A stretch of 64,000 nucleotides of DNA, taken from Mucilaginibacter aquatilis (GTDB lineage Bacteria; Bacteroidota; Bacteroidia; Sphingobacteriales; Sphingobacteriaceae). Location of the stretch: assembly GCF_009755275.1 (NCBI RefSeq), contig NZ_WQLA01000001.1, forward strand, positions 744,001-808,000, in the 5' to 3' direction. The notes beneath the pieces are model-generated. The model saw nothing but the letters and a program-made list of their open reading frames with translations, did no database searches and was not told the DNA's origin. Numbering within the stretch: position 1 is the stretch's first letter; every line of letters starts with the position of its first letter. Below, piece by piece: positions 8,442 to 16,115 of this stretch. A program made the position numbers and the translations under genes.

Positions 8442-9142
8442 TAATGATGATCAGTAAACTTATAGCCTACACCACGAATGGAATGAAAATAAACCGGATT
8501 TTTTGGATCGGGTTCAAAATACTTGCGGAAGGTTAATATAAAGTTGTCAATAGTACGGGTTGATGGGTAAACGTCGTAGTTCCATACCGTCTCCAATATC
8601 TGCTCGCGTGATACGGCCTCGTTACGGCGCTCAATCAACAGCTTCAACAGCATGGTTTCCTTTTTAGTTAAAGGCGTAACCGAACCATCTTCGTTAATTA
8701 ATTCAAATGAGTTGAAATGGATGGTTTTGTCGCCAATTTTGTAGCTGTTAAACTCTTTCAAGTCGTCGCCTTTGAGGCCACGCTTAACCAGGTTGTTAAC
8801 GCGTAAAATTAGCTCCTCTAAATTGAAAGGCTTGGTAAGATAATCATCAGCACCTTTTTTAAGGCCCTGAATTTTATCCTCATTGGTATTTTTAGCCGTT
8901 AGGAACATGATAGGGACCTCCGAGTTTTCCAAACGGATGGTTTCGGCCACTACAAAGCCATCAACCTCAGGCATCATTACATCTAAAATTACCAAGTTAA
9001 AACGCTCTTCTTTAAACTTTTGAAGTGCTTTTTTACCATTATTGGCTGTTGTTACTTTATAACCCTCTAACTCGAGGTTTAATTTAATGGCTTCTAAAAG
9101 ATGTTCTTCATCTTCGGCCAAAAGGATTCTTTTTTTTGTCAT
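8441..9142 (-). CDS. OmpR/PhoB-family response regulator
   Basis: A 233-residue protein with a receiver domain (acidic DE at 11-12, phospho-acceptor D54 in VILDVMMP, K in YLTKPF). It also has a winged-helix DNA-binding domain (about 135-230, with LTKKETMLLKLL and the SIRGVGYKF wing). It pairs with the histidine kinase gene 20 bp upstream. It resembles the RprY-type regulators common in Bacteroidota. Its position inside the heme cluster suggests it may regulate or respond to heme or redox state, but no binding sites were identified. Confidence 0.93.
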   Translation of the reverse strand: MTKKRILLAEDEEHLLEAIKLNLELEGYKVTTANNGKKALQKFKEERFNLVILDVMMPEVDGFVVAETIRLENSEVPIMFLTAKNTNEDKIQGLKKGADDYLTKPFNLEELILRVNNLVKRGLKGDDLKEFNSYKIGDKTIHFNSFELINEDGSVTPLTKKETMLLKLLIERRNEAVSREQILETVWNYDVYPSTRTIDNFILTFRKYFEPDPKNPVYFHSIRGVGYKFTDHH

Positions 9143-9162
9143 TACAGGTTTGTTGAAATGGT

Positions 9163-10032
9163 TTAACCAAAAATAACTTCAAATACACTGCCCGCCGGAC
9201 GGTTATCACGTACATTAATTACCGCCTGGTGTTTATCCAGCACTTGTTTTACAATGTATAAACCCAAACCTGTACCCTTTGTGTTACGGGTTTCTTCGCT
9301 TCCTACACGGTAAAAACGTTCAAAAATACGGCTTTTTTCTTCATCTGCTATACCAATGCCGTGGTCGGCCACCTCAAGGTGTATTCTGTTGCCGCGGGCG
9401 TACAGTTTTACATCTACAGTTTCGCAGGGTTTTGAGTATTTAATTGCGTTCTCAATTAAATTAGTAACTACCGATGTTAAGGCAAACTTATCGCCGGTTA
9501 CTTCAAGCTTTGGCTCAATTTCGGCGTTAATTAATTGCTGATGCATATCGCACCGGTTTATTTGTAAGCGGTTAATAATACCATCAACCAATACCGAAAT
9601 GTTAAACTGCTGCTTTGGGAAGGTGTAAGACTGGTTTTCGATCTTGGCGGCCAGCAGCATATTTTCAACCATATCATTCAGGCGGTCAACGTCAAGCAAG
9701 CACTTGCCCACAAAGTCTTCAACCTGTTGCTTGGTCAGCGTTCGCTTTTGAATGGTTTCCAAATAAAGTTTTATGGAAGCCAAAGGTGATTTCAGCTCAT
9801 GCGTAACCGAGAGTAAAAAATTCTTTTTTTGATGTTGTAAGCGGCGTTCTTTAGTAAGCGATTTATGAAACAGTATAGCCCCGCCTGTTATAACCATAAC
9901 AAACATCGAACCTTCGCCTAGTATCATGCCCGTACGCTCGGGCTGCAGCTTTAAAAGCATATACCCCCACCACACCAATTCCATAACGGTGTAAATGATA
10001 AGCGCGTAGAAAATAACAAATGGTCTTTTCAT
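9163..10032 (-). CDS. Sensor histidine kinase without a periplasmic domain
   Basis: A 289-residue kinase with two N-terminal membrane helices (about 6-27 and 40-56) joined by only about 12 residues. It then has HisKA with phospho-acceptor H78 (SVTHELKSPLASIK) and a HATPase domain (NLIENAIKYS, DHGIGIADEE, GTGLGLYIVK). No HAMP, PAS or sizeable periplasmic sensor is present, so input must be intramembrane or through a partner. It forms a cognate pair with the downstream OmpR-type regulator. A heptad inverted repeat separates it from hemL. Confidence 0.93.
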   Translation of the reverse strand: MKRPFVIFYALIIYTVMELVWWGYMLLKLQPERTGMILGEGSMFVMVITGGAILFHKSLTKERRLQHQKKNFLLSVTHELKSPLASIKLYLETIQKRTLTKQQVEDFVGKCLLDVDRLNDMVENMLLAAKIENQSYTFPKQQFNISVLVDGIINRLQINRCDMHQQLINAEIEPKLEVTGDKFALTSVVTNLIENAIKYSKPCETVDVKLYARGNRIHLEVADHGIGIADEEKSRIFERFYRVGSEETRNTKGTGLGLYIVKQVLDKHQAVINVRDNRPAGSVFEVIFG

Positions 10033-10040
10033 AAATCAAT

Positions 10041-10102
10041 TTATAGCTGGTGGTTCATAGTTTATAGCAAAGCTGGCACTCAGAAACTATGAACCAAGAA
10101 CC
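10041..10102. repeat. Heptad-periodic inverted repeat L1 (hemL / histidine kinase spacer)
   Basis: GGTTCATAGTTT (10052-10063) is perfectly inverted as AAACTATGAACC (10084-10095). The flanks continue with a 7-nt period (GTTCATA-GTTTATA; AACTATG-AACCAAG-AACC). It fills nearly the whole spacer. Confidence 0.75.
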
Positions 10103-10107
10103 TTTAT

Positions 10108-11421
10108 CTATCCAAATATCACCTCTAAACTATCAAATATAGCTTGTTTTGCCTGGTTAAGTAAATCGGTAGTGTGAGCGGCAGATACAAACCCAACTTC
10201 ATAACCCGATGGGCCAAAATAAACACCACGGTTTAAAAGTTCGAAGTGCATTTGCTTAAACTTGCTCATGCTTTGCGGATCAATGTCTTCGGCTTTACGG
10301 ATGGTTTCTTTGGTATCAAACGCAAACCAAAAGATAGAACCAATACGCGTAAGGTTAACCGGGTAATTGCGCTCGTTTACAAAGGTTGTAATATCATTCA
10401 CAAATGCTTCTGTTTTGGCCGACAAGTCTTCATAAAAGCCAGGTTTTAACAACTCGCTTATTTGAGCTATACCTGCTGCCATTGCAACCGGATTGCCCGA
10501 CAATGTACCCGCCTGGTAAACCGGCCCTTCGGGCGATACATTGCTCATAATTTGTGCCGATGCACCGTAAGCACCTACAGGCAACCCTCCGCCAATAATT
10601 TTACCATAGGTAATAATATCAGGCTGAATTTGGTATAAACCTGCCGCACCAGTGAAGCTCACACGGAAACCGGAAATTACCTCATCAAAAATTAACAAGG
10701 TGCCGTTTGCCGTACAAATTTCGCGCAGGTACTGTAAAAATTCCTTGTGTTGAAGCAGCAAACCGTTGTTGGCAGGTACCGGCTCAATAATTACTGTAGC
10801 TATCTGATCTTTAAAATCTTCAAACGCCTGAGCCAATGCTTCTTTGTCATTAAGTGCGATTACTATAGTTTCATCGGCAAAAGATTTTGGTACACCTGCT
10901 GATGAGGTTTCGCCAAATGTTACCAGGCCTGAACCGGCTTTAACTAGTAAAGAATCAGTATGGCCATGATAGCAACCTTCAAACTTTAATATCTTATCGC
11001 GCTTGGTGTAGCCTCGGGCCAGCCTAATGGCCGACATAACCGCCTCGGTACCCGAGCTTGTAAAACGTATTTTTTCGATGAACGGATTATTGCCCAAAAT
11101 AAGTTCGGCCAGTTCGTTCTCTAAAGCGGTTGGTGCACCAAACGACATACCGTTCTGCATCACCTCCATCACCTTTTCGCGCACGGCAGGGTGGTTATGT
11201 CCTAAAATAAGCGGACCCCATGAGCCACAAAAATCAATAAATTGATTATCGTCAGCATCCCACAGGTAAGCTCCATCACCTTTTTTTATGAAAAGAGGGG
11301 TGCCGTACACTGATTTGAACGCTCTAACCGGCGAGTTTACCCCACCCGGAAAAAACGTTTGCGCCTTAGCATATAATGCAGCCGATTTTTCACGGCTTAT
11401 TTCTTTTACGTTATCAGACAT
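10108..11421 (-). CDS. hemL: Glutamate-1-semialdehyde 2,1-aminomutase
   Basis: A 437-residue class-III PLP aminotransferase that makes 5-aminolevulinate from glutamate-1-semialdehyde, the second step of the C5 pathway. The PLP lysine is K274 in TYGKIIGGGLPVGAYG. The N-terminal FPGGVNSPVRAF and IDFCGSWGP motifs are specific to HemL and argue against other aminotransferases. It lies with hemA, hemB and hemCD on the same strand. The length matches the family. Confidence 0.97.
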   Translation of the reverse strand: MSDNVKEISREKSAALYAKAQTFFPGGVNSPVRAFKSVYGTPLFIKKGDGAYLWDADDNQFIDFCGSWGPLILGHNHPAVREKVMEVMQNGMSFGAPTALENELAELILGNNPFIEKIRFTSSGTEAVMSAIRLARGYTKRDKILKFEGCYHGHTDSLLVKAGSGLVTFGETSSAGVPKSFADETIVIALNDKEALAQAFEDFKDQIATVIIEPVPANNGLLLQHKEFLQYLREICTANGTLLIFDEVISGFRVSFTGAAGLYQIQPDIITYGKIIGGGLPVGAYGASAQIMSNVSPEGPVYQAGTLSGNPVAMAAGIAQISELLKPGFYEDLSAKTEAFVNDITTFVNERNYPVNLTRIGSIFWFAFDTKETIRKAEDIDPQSMSKFKQMHFELLNRGVYFGPSGYEVGFVSAAHTTDLLNQAKQAIFDSLEVIFG

Positions 11422-11436
11422 CCTTTATATTAGGTT

Positions 11437-11513
11437 AAGGGTGAAAGGTGAAGGGCGAAAGGTACTTTTTGAGGTTTGAAACCTTTTACCTTTCGCCTTT
11501 ATCCTTTCACCTT
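11437..11513. repeat. Heptad-periodic inverted repeat L2 (hemB / hemL spacer)
   Basis: The left arm reads GTGAAAG-GTGAAGG-GCGAAAG-GT with a 7-nt period (about 11437-11463). The right arm (about 11488-11513) is its near-perfect inverse, with 3 mismatches in 23. The DNA can form a long cruciform or RNA hairpin between the two genes. Confidence 0.75.
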
Positions 11514-11517
11514 CAAA

Positions 11518-12489
11518 TTACAGCCACTTGTTCTCCAACACTTCTTTAGCGTGGTAAGTTAAAATTGCCGATGCGCCTGCCCTGCGAAAACTCAATAACA
11601 CTTCGGTTACCGAACGTTGCTCATTTAACCATCCGTTTTGCACGGCAGCTTTTATCATAGCGTACTCACCGCTTACATTGTAAGCAGCAATGGGCAGCTC
11701 AGTGTTATCTTTTAAGAGTTTTATAACGTCGAGGTACGGCAAACCAGGTTTTACCATTAAAAAGTCGGCACCTTCGGCTTCGTCAAGTTCGGCCTCAATA
11801 AGTGCTTCGCGCTGGTTAGCCGGGTTCATCTGGTACGATTTTTTGTCGCCAAACTTAGGAGCTGAATTCAGCGCATCGCGGAACGGACCATAAAACGCAC
11901 TGGCATATTTAGCGGTATATGACATGATAGATACGCCGGTAAAGCCATTATCATCAAGCACATTGCGTATGTAGCCTACTCTTCCGTCCATCATATCTGA
12001 TGGTGCAATAATATCGGCACCGGCGCGGGCGTGGGCTAAAGCCATTTTGCCTAATACTTCCAATGTTTCATCATTCAGTATTTCGCCGTTTTGTACAATG
12101 CCGTCGTGTCCATCGCTGCTGTATGGGTCCATGGCTACATCGGTAACTACGCAAGCCTCTGGAAATTCCTTTTTAACTGCACTGATAGCACGCAGGTAAA
12201 GGTTACCATCGCGATGACTTTCGGTAGCGTACTGGTCTTTTAATGCTTCATCAATGTTAGGGAACAAATCAAACGACTTCAAACCCAACTTCATGCAGCT
12301 CTCCACCTCGCGCAGTAAATTATCAATTGAGTACCGGTAAATGCCCGGCATCGAAGAAACCTCCGTTTTTTGATTCGCTCCCTCTACAATAAACAGCGGG
12401 AATATCAAATTTGCCGCACTCACATGTGTTTCCTGCACCATTTGCCGGATCACTTCACTCTTTCTGTTTCTTCTTGGTCGTTGTAGCAT
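11518..12489 (-). CDS. hemB: Delta-aminolevulinic acid dehydratase (porphobilinogen synthase)
   Basis: A 323-residue enzyme that joins two 5-aminolevulinates into porphobilinogen. The Schiff-base lysines are in MSYTAKYASAFYGPFRDA and FLMVKPGLPYLD. The metal segment reads DVAMDPYSSDGHDG. The three Cys ligands of the zinc type (as in DVCLC...HCG) are replaced by A, D and D, as in the aspartate-rich, Mg-dependent class. N-terminal RPRRNRKSEVIRQMVQET is typical. It lies between hemL and hemCD on the same strand. Confidence 0.97.
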   Translation of the reverse strand: MLQRPRRNRKSEVIRQMVQETHVSAANLIFPLFIVEGANQKTEVSSMPGIYRYSIDNLLREVESCMKLGLKSFDLFPNIDEALKDQYATESHRDGNLYLRAISAVKKEFPEACVVTDVAMDPYSSDGHDGIVQNGEILNDETLEVLGKMALAHARAGADIIAPSDMMDGRVGYIRNVLDDNGFTGVSIMSYTAKYASAFYGPFRDALNSAPKFGDKKSYQMNPANQREALIEAELDEAEGADFLMVKPGLPYLDVIKLLKDNTELPIAAYNVSGEYAMIKAAVQNGWLNEQRSVTEVLLSFRRAGASAILTYHAKEVLENKWL

Positions 12490-12496
12490 AATTTTA

Positions 12497-12580
12497 GTTC
12501 ATGGTTGATAGTTCATGGTTCATGAAAGAACTGAGCTATCAACACCTTTGCTATGAACTATGATCCATGAACCATGAACC
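12497..12580. repeat. Heptad-periodic inverted repeat L3 (hemCD / hemB spacer)
   Basis: The left arm is GTTCATG-GTTGATA-GTTCATG-GTTCATG (12497-12524). The right arm, read on the minus strand, is GTTCATG-GTTCATG-GATCATA-GTTCATA. Both have a strict 7-nt period. The two arms together span almost the whole spacer. Confidence 0.8.
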
Positions 12581-12591
12581 ACAATTCGATT

Positions 12592-14166
12592 TTAAAGCCC
12601 AAACACCGCTTCGGCCAATCCCACCTCATCAGGTGAGAACGGCAGGGTGTAAGAGATATTCATTTCTTGTAATTTGTTGCCGGTTGATTTGCCTATGGCT
12701 ATAACGCGCTGGTTATTATCCAGCAGGTTATCGTTAAAATAAGCTTCCACGTTTGATGGACTGGTAAACACCAATATATCGGCATTGGTGCCTTCGGCAC
12801 TTTCTTCTAACACGGTTTCGTATACCGGCAGGTCAACTACTCTGGTTTCGGGCGAGAGGGCTTTGTGAATGCTCCTCATCGGGTTTTCGGCACCGGGAAA
12901 CAACACATGTTGGCCGTTAGCCAGTTTGGCAAATTCGGCACCTACCTCAGCCGTGTCGCCGCTATCGCCTACGTAATCGGCAAAGTGGCCGTTACGGCGC
13001 AGCATATCTTCTGATCCACTGCCCATTACGCCAAACTTAACCGGGTGACTAAACTGTGGCTTCAGTTGAAAAAAGTATTCCACCGCGTTTTTGCTCGTAA
13101 AGAAAACCCAATCAACACCCTGCAAAACGTAAGGATTCAATATGGTCATTACCGGCACCGTGCGGATCAATGAGCGGGCTTCAATTTCCACATCATGTTT
13201 TTCCAACACACGGCGGAAATAACTTGATGCTGGCAGCTCCCTTGATATAAATACCTTGTTAGCCAGTTTGCGCTCTTTATCAAACTTGGCTAGTATTTTG
13301 TCAACCAGTCCCTCAGTGCTTTTGGCGCTGATAAACATACGGTCGGGAAGGTCATTTTCGGTATCGGCTTTAGAGGTAAACACATGGTACTCACCCTCGT
13401 GTTTGCGGCAGTAACAGCCCAAAGGCATGTGGCAGCCACCACCAAAGCTTTTAAGTACAGTACGTTCAACAGCCAAAGCCTCTGCAACCTCTGGGTGGTG
13501 CAGCTTTTGTAAAACCTCAAACAAATCAGTATTGGTTTCACGTATTTGGATAGCTAAAGCACCTTGCGCAGGGGCGGGTACAAACTCGGTTGGAGTTAGT
13601 TCCTCTACATGAAATTCGCTTAAGTCAATACCTAAGCGCACCACGCCGGCTTTTGCCAGCATAATGGCGTCATAACTCTCGCTACGCAGTTTGCCAATAC
13701 GGGTAGGCACGTTGCCGCGCAAATCGTCCATCTCCAAATCAGGACGCAGGGCACGCAACTGGGCTTTACGACGGTTTGATGAGGTACCAACCAAACCCCC
13801 AAACTTAACCGATAGCTTTTGCTTTACGTCAACACAATCTTTCAAAATAATTAAGTACTCCGACGGGTCTTCACGCTCAGATACGGCTGCGATAATTAAG
13901 CCCGGCGGATGCTCGGTAGGCAAATCTTTGTGCGAGTGTACGGCAATATCAATAGTGCCGGCCATCAGTTCTTCTTCCAGTTCTTTGGTGAAAAAACCCT
14001 TACCCTCCAGCTTATCAAGGCTAAGGTTCAGGATACGGTCGCCCTGGGTTTTAATAATTTTTAGCTGGGCGGTTACGCCAATTTCAGCTAAACTATCTTT
14101 AACAAAGTTGGCCTGCCATAAGGCTAATTCGCTACCACGGGTGCCAATAATAACTGTCCTGTCCAA
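12592..14166 (-). CDS. hemC: Fused porphobilinogen deaminase / uroporphyrinogen-III synthase
   Basis: A 524-residue two-domain protein. Residues about 1-300 are HemC (hydroxymethylbilane synthase), with IIGTRGSELALWQ, the DLRGNVPTR loop and the dipyrromethane cysteine in FGGGCHMPLG. Residues about 300-524 are a HemD domain (WVFFTSKNAVEYF, VLFPGAENP, ILVFTSPSNVEAYF). The fusion would pass unstable hydroxymethylbilane directly to the cyclising domain. No ATG begins the frame. TTG at 14166 was chosen over TTG at 14190 because a -7 box overlaps 14190 and homologues begin near DRTVIIGTRGS. Confidence 0.93.
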   Translation of the reverse strand: MDRTVIIGTRGSELALWQANFVKDSLAEIGVTAQLKIIKTQGDRILNLSLDKLEGKGFFTKELEEELMAGTIDIAVHSHKDLPTEHPPGLIIAAVSEREDPSEYLIILKDCVDVKQKLSVKFGGLVGTSSNRRKAQLRALRPDLEMDDLRGNVPTRIGKLRSESYDAIMLAKAGVVRLGIDLSEFHVEELTPTEFVPAPAQGALAIQIRETNTDLFEVLQKLHHPEVAEALAVERTVLKSFGGGCHMPLGCYCRKHEGEYHVFTSKADTENDLPDRMFISAKSTEGLVDKILAKFDKERKLANKVFISRELPASSYFRRVLEKHDVEIEARSLIRTVPVMTILNPYVLQGVDWVFFTSKNAVEYFFQLKPQFSHPVKFGVMGSGSEDMLRRNGHFADYVGDSGDTAEVGAEFAKLANGQHVLFPGAENPMRSIHKALSPETRVVDLPVYETVLEESAEGTNADILVFTSPSNVEAYFNDNLLDNNQRVIAIGKSTGNKLQEMNISYTLPFSPDEVGLAEAVFGL

Positions 14167-14186
14167 GTGTGTATTTTGATTTGCTA

Positions 14187-14195
14187 GCAAAAATA
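14187..14195 (-). promoter_or_regulatory. -7 promoter element TATTTTTGC upstream of hemCD
   Basis: Minus-strand TATTTTTGC matches TAnnTTTG exactly and ends about 20 nt before the TTG start at 14166. It indicates a promoter inside the heme cluster that drives hemCD and probably the genes downstream. Confidence 0.6.
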
Positions 14196-14285
14196 AGTTT
14201 TACATAGAGTTTTAAGGAATTTTTATGAGAATGTGAGGATTGATTGACGTAGGGGTGTTTATTTCTTAACAATCTCTTTTAAACC

Positions 14286-14582
14286 TGTCATTTCGAACGA
14301 TAGAGAGAAATCTTATCGAAGCAACTTCGCTTGCCACCACGTCGTTGCTTGAGTTTGGTGCTTTTACATCTGCCAGTGCCTTGTTAACATTGGGATGTAC
14401 TTGCGGTAAGCCAGTGGATGTTGTGGTTTGACTCGGGTTTCTGCTACCCGCAACACACTGATGCCGCGGGGGAAGAGCACTAGGACAGTGGTTTTGACAG
14501 TCCATAAATCTTGTTCAATAAACCAAGCAAACTATTCACCTTACTTATCGAACAAGATTTCACTTTATCGTTCAAAATGACA
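14286..14582. repeat. Dispersed palindrome, copy B, expanded by about 240 bp of structured DNA
   Basis: The left terminus TGTCATTTCGAACGATAGAG (from 14286) and its continuation to AAATCTT are inverted at 14554-14582 (AAGATTTCACTTTATCG... ending AAAATGACA). Arms are about 29 bp. Copies A and C have interiors below 40 bp, but here about 240 bp lies between the arms. It contains local hairpins (CGGGT/ACCCG near 14433-14450, CACTG/CAGTG near 14456-14490). The spacer 14191-14658 holds no other convincing gene. A 79-codon minus frame crosses the element but includes its terminal repeat, so it is probably not a gene. It could be a MITE-like or RNA-coding element. Confidence 0.7.
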
Positions 14583-14658
14583 GTTGATAGATTATTACCT
14601 AACTTATCAATTCTGCCCATTCAACAAATTTTTAAAATTCCGGTTTAAGAGCAGCTAT

Positions 14659-15879
14659 TTACGCCGCAGCCAAACCATCCTTTTTTCCCCTTAGCACCAG
14701 CATTACCAATACCGATAGCACCACCATAGATAAGTAGCTTAGCGCTAAATTGTGCCAATCGTTTGCAGGCAGCGCAGCTACCACACTGTAACTTAAAAAC
14801 GATATGATGACGTAGTTGATACCACCAGTTAGGCCGCTGGCTATGCCCGCATTTTTTGGGAAACGGCTTAAACAAAAAGTAAAAAAGTTATTAAACGTAA
14901 AACCGGCCGCCACATGAATGAGGAACGCAAACAGGATGAGTGTATACAGATTTGACAGGTGCGGCATTACTACCAGCATGGCAATTACAAAAATTACCTG
15001 CACCACAATGTTTACCACCATGCGGCCAAAAAATGGACGGTTGATGGTAGCCTTGCCAATAAGCCCGCCTACCATCCAGGCGAAACCCAGCACCAGCGAA
15101 CTGTAGCCCGATACAATGGGCGACAAGTGCAATGCATGCTCAATGATGAATGGACCTGTCATGTTGTAAACCATTACCATGCCGTAGGCCAAAGCCAGCA
15201 TTACAATACCTAGCGTAAAACTAGCTGTTGTTATCATTGATGCATAAATGCCTGTTATCTTTTTGATGGCAAACTCAGAAAAGTGCTGTAATGATTCGCC
15301 GCTGTACAATACCTCTAACACAAAAAGTATTGCCCCAAATAAAGATAAAAAGTAAAAGTTTGACTTCCAGCCAAAAGCAACTTCAAAGTAGCCACCTACA
15401 AATGGCGCTACAATTGGCCCGGTAGACCAAATAATGGAGAACATGCTGAGGTAATGTTTCAGCTTATCGCCGGTAAACATATCAATAAAGTAAGCTCTTT
15501 TAGCTACAATAATGGCTGCTACGGTAAGGCCGTGCACTATGCGCATGGCATATATTAAATAAACGTTTTGGGTACTAGCAATAACTAAACTTGCCAGCAC
15601 AAATAAAACCAATGATATAAGACTGATTTTATACCTGCCAAAACTATCAAGCAAACTGCCTATAAACAGCTGACCAAAGCCGTAGCTTATTAAAAAAAGT
15701 GTTAAAGTAAACTGAACCTGGATACTGCTGGCATTTAACGATGCAGCCATTGAAGGTAACGACGGGATGTAAATATCGGTAGCAAAGCCTGACAATGGCA
15801 ATAACGCAAAAGCTAATACGGTTGCAATGCCTTGGTTTTGTTGTTTTATAGGTTTGGGGGTTAATATGTTAGAGAACAT
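14659..15879 (-). CDS. MFS multidrug-type exporter, Bcr/CflA family
   Basis: A 406-residue transporter with about 12 hydrophobic helices. The family-typical first helix is LPLSGFATDIYIPSLPSM, and the helix 2-3 loop motif is GSLLDSFGRYKIS. Bcr/CflA proteins export drugs or small metabolites by proton antiport across the inner membrane. A longer frame to 15951 would add an extra hydrophobic segment; family members start near here, so ATG 15879 was preferred. It sits between hemA and hemCD on the same strand, so it may export a pathway-related metabolite, but that is inference. Confidence 0.85.
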   Translation of the reverse strand: MFSNILTPKPIKQQNQGIATVLAFALLPLSGFATDIYIPSLPSMAASLNASSIQVQFTLTLFLISYGFGQLFIGSLLDSFGRYKISLISLVLFVLASLVIASTQNVYLIYAMRIVHGLTVAAIIVAKRAYFIDMFTGDKLKHYLSMFSIIWSTGPIVAPFVGGYFEVAFGWKSNFYFLSLFGAILFVLEVLYSGESLQHFSEFAIKKITGIYASMITTASFTLGIVMLALAYGMVMVYNMTGPFIIEHALHLSPIVSGYSSLVLGFAWMVGGLIGKATINRPFFGRMVVNIVVQVIFVIAMLVVMPHLSNLYTLILFAFLIHVAAGFTFNNFFTFCLSRFPKNAGIASGLTGGINYVIISFLSYSVVAALPANDWHNLALSYLSMVVLSVLVMLVLRGKKDGLAAA

Positions 15880-16115
15880 GATAAACGTAATAATGTAAAC
15901 GGTTAATAAAGCAGCAGCAAGCGTGATAAATAACGCAAAGCGTGGCCGCACTAAATAATCAATTCCGGCTTGTGCCGGCTATTCCCCGAAAAGAAATTGG
16001 GAAAAGAAAATTACGCTTACAATGCTAAATAAACACTGTTCCGTGAAGCAATAACATGCAGGGCTTTTTGTAAAAGGGAGTCATTGCGGGTGATTACTGT
16101 TTGTATTATGATTGA

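Noticed and set aside
10041..12580. CRISPR array suggested by regular short repeats
   Set aside because: Units are 7 nt without spacers, sequence differs per site, arms are inverted, and no cas gene is nearby.
13691..14179. 162-codon plus-strand frame opposite hemCD
   Set aside because: Antisense shadow of the conserved HemC domain, rich in Ser/Arg as expected for reverse-frame translation.
14266..14505. 79-codon minus-strand frame across palindrome copy B
   Set aside because: It includes the terminal inverted repeat itself and has no domain. The DNA is better explained as a repeat element.
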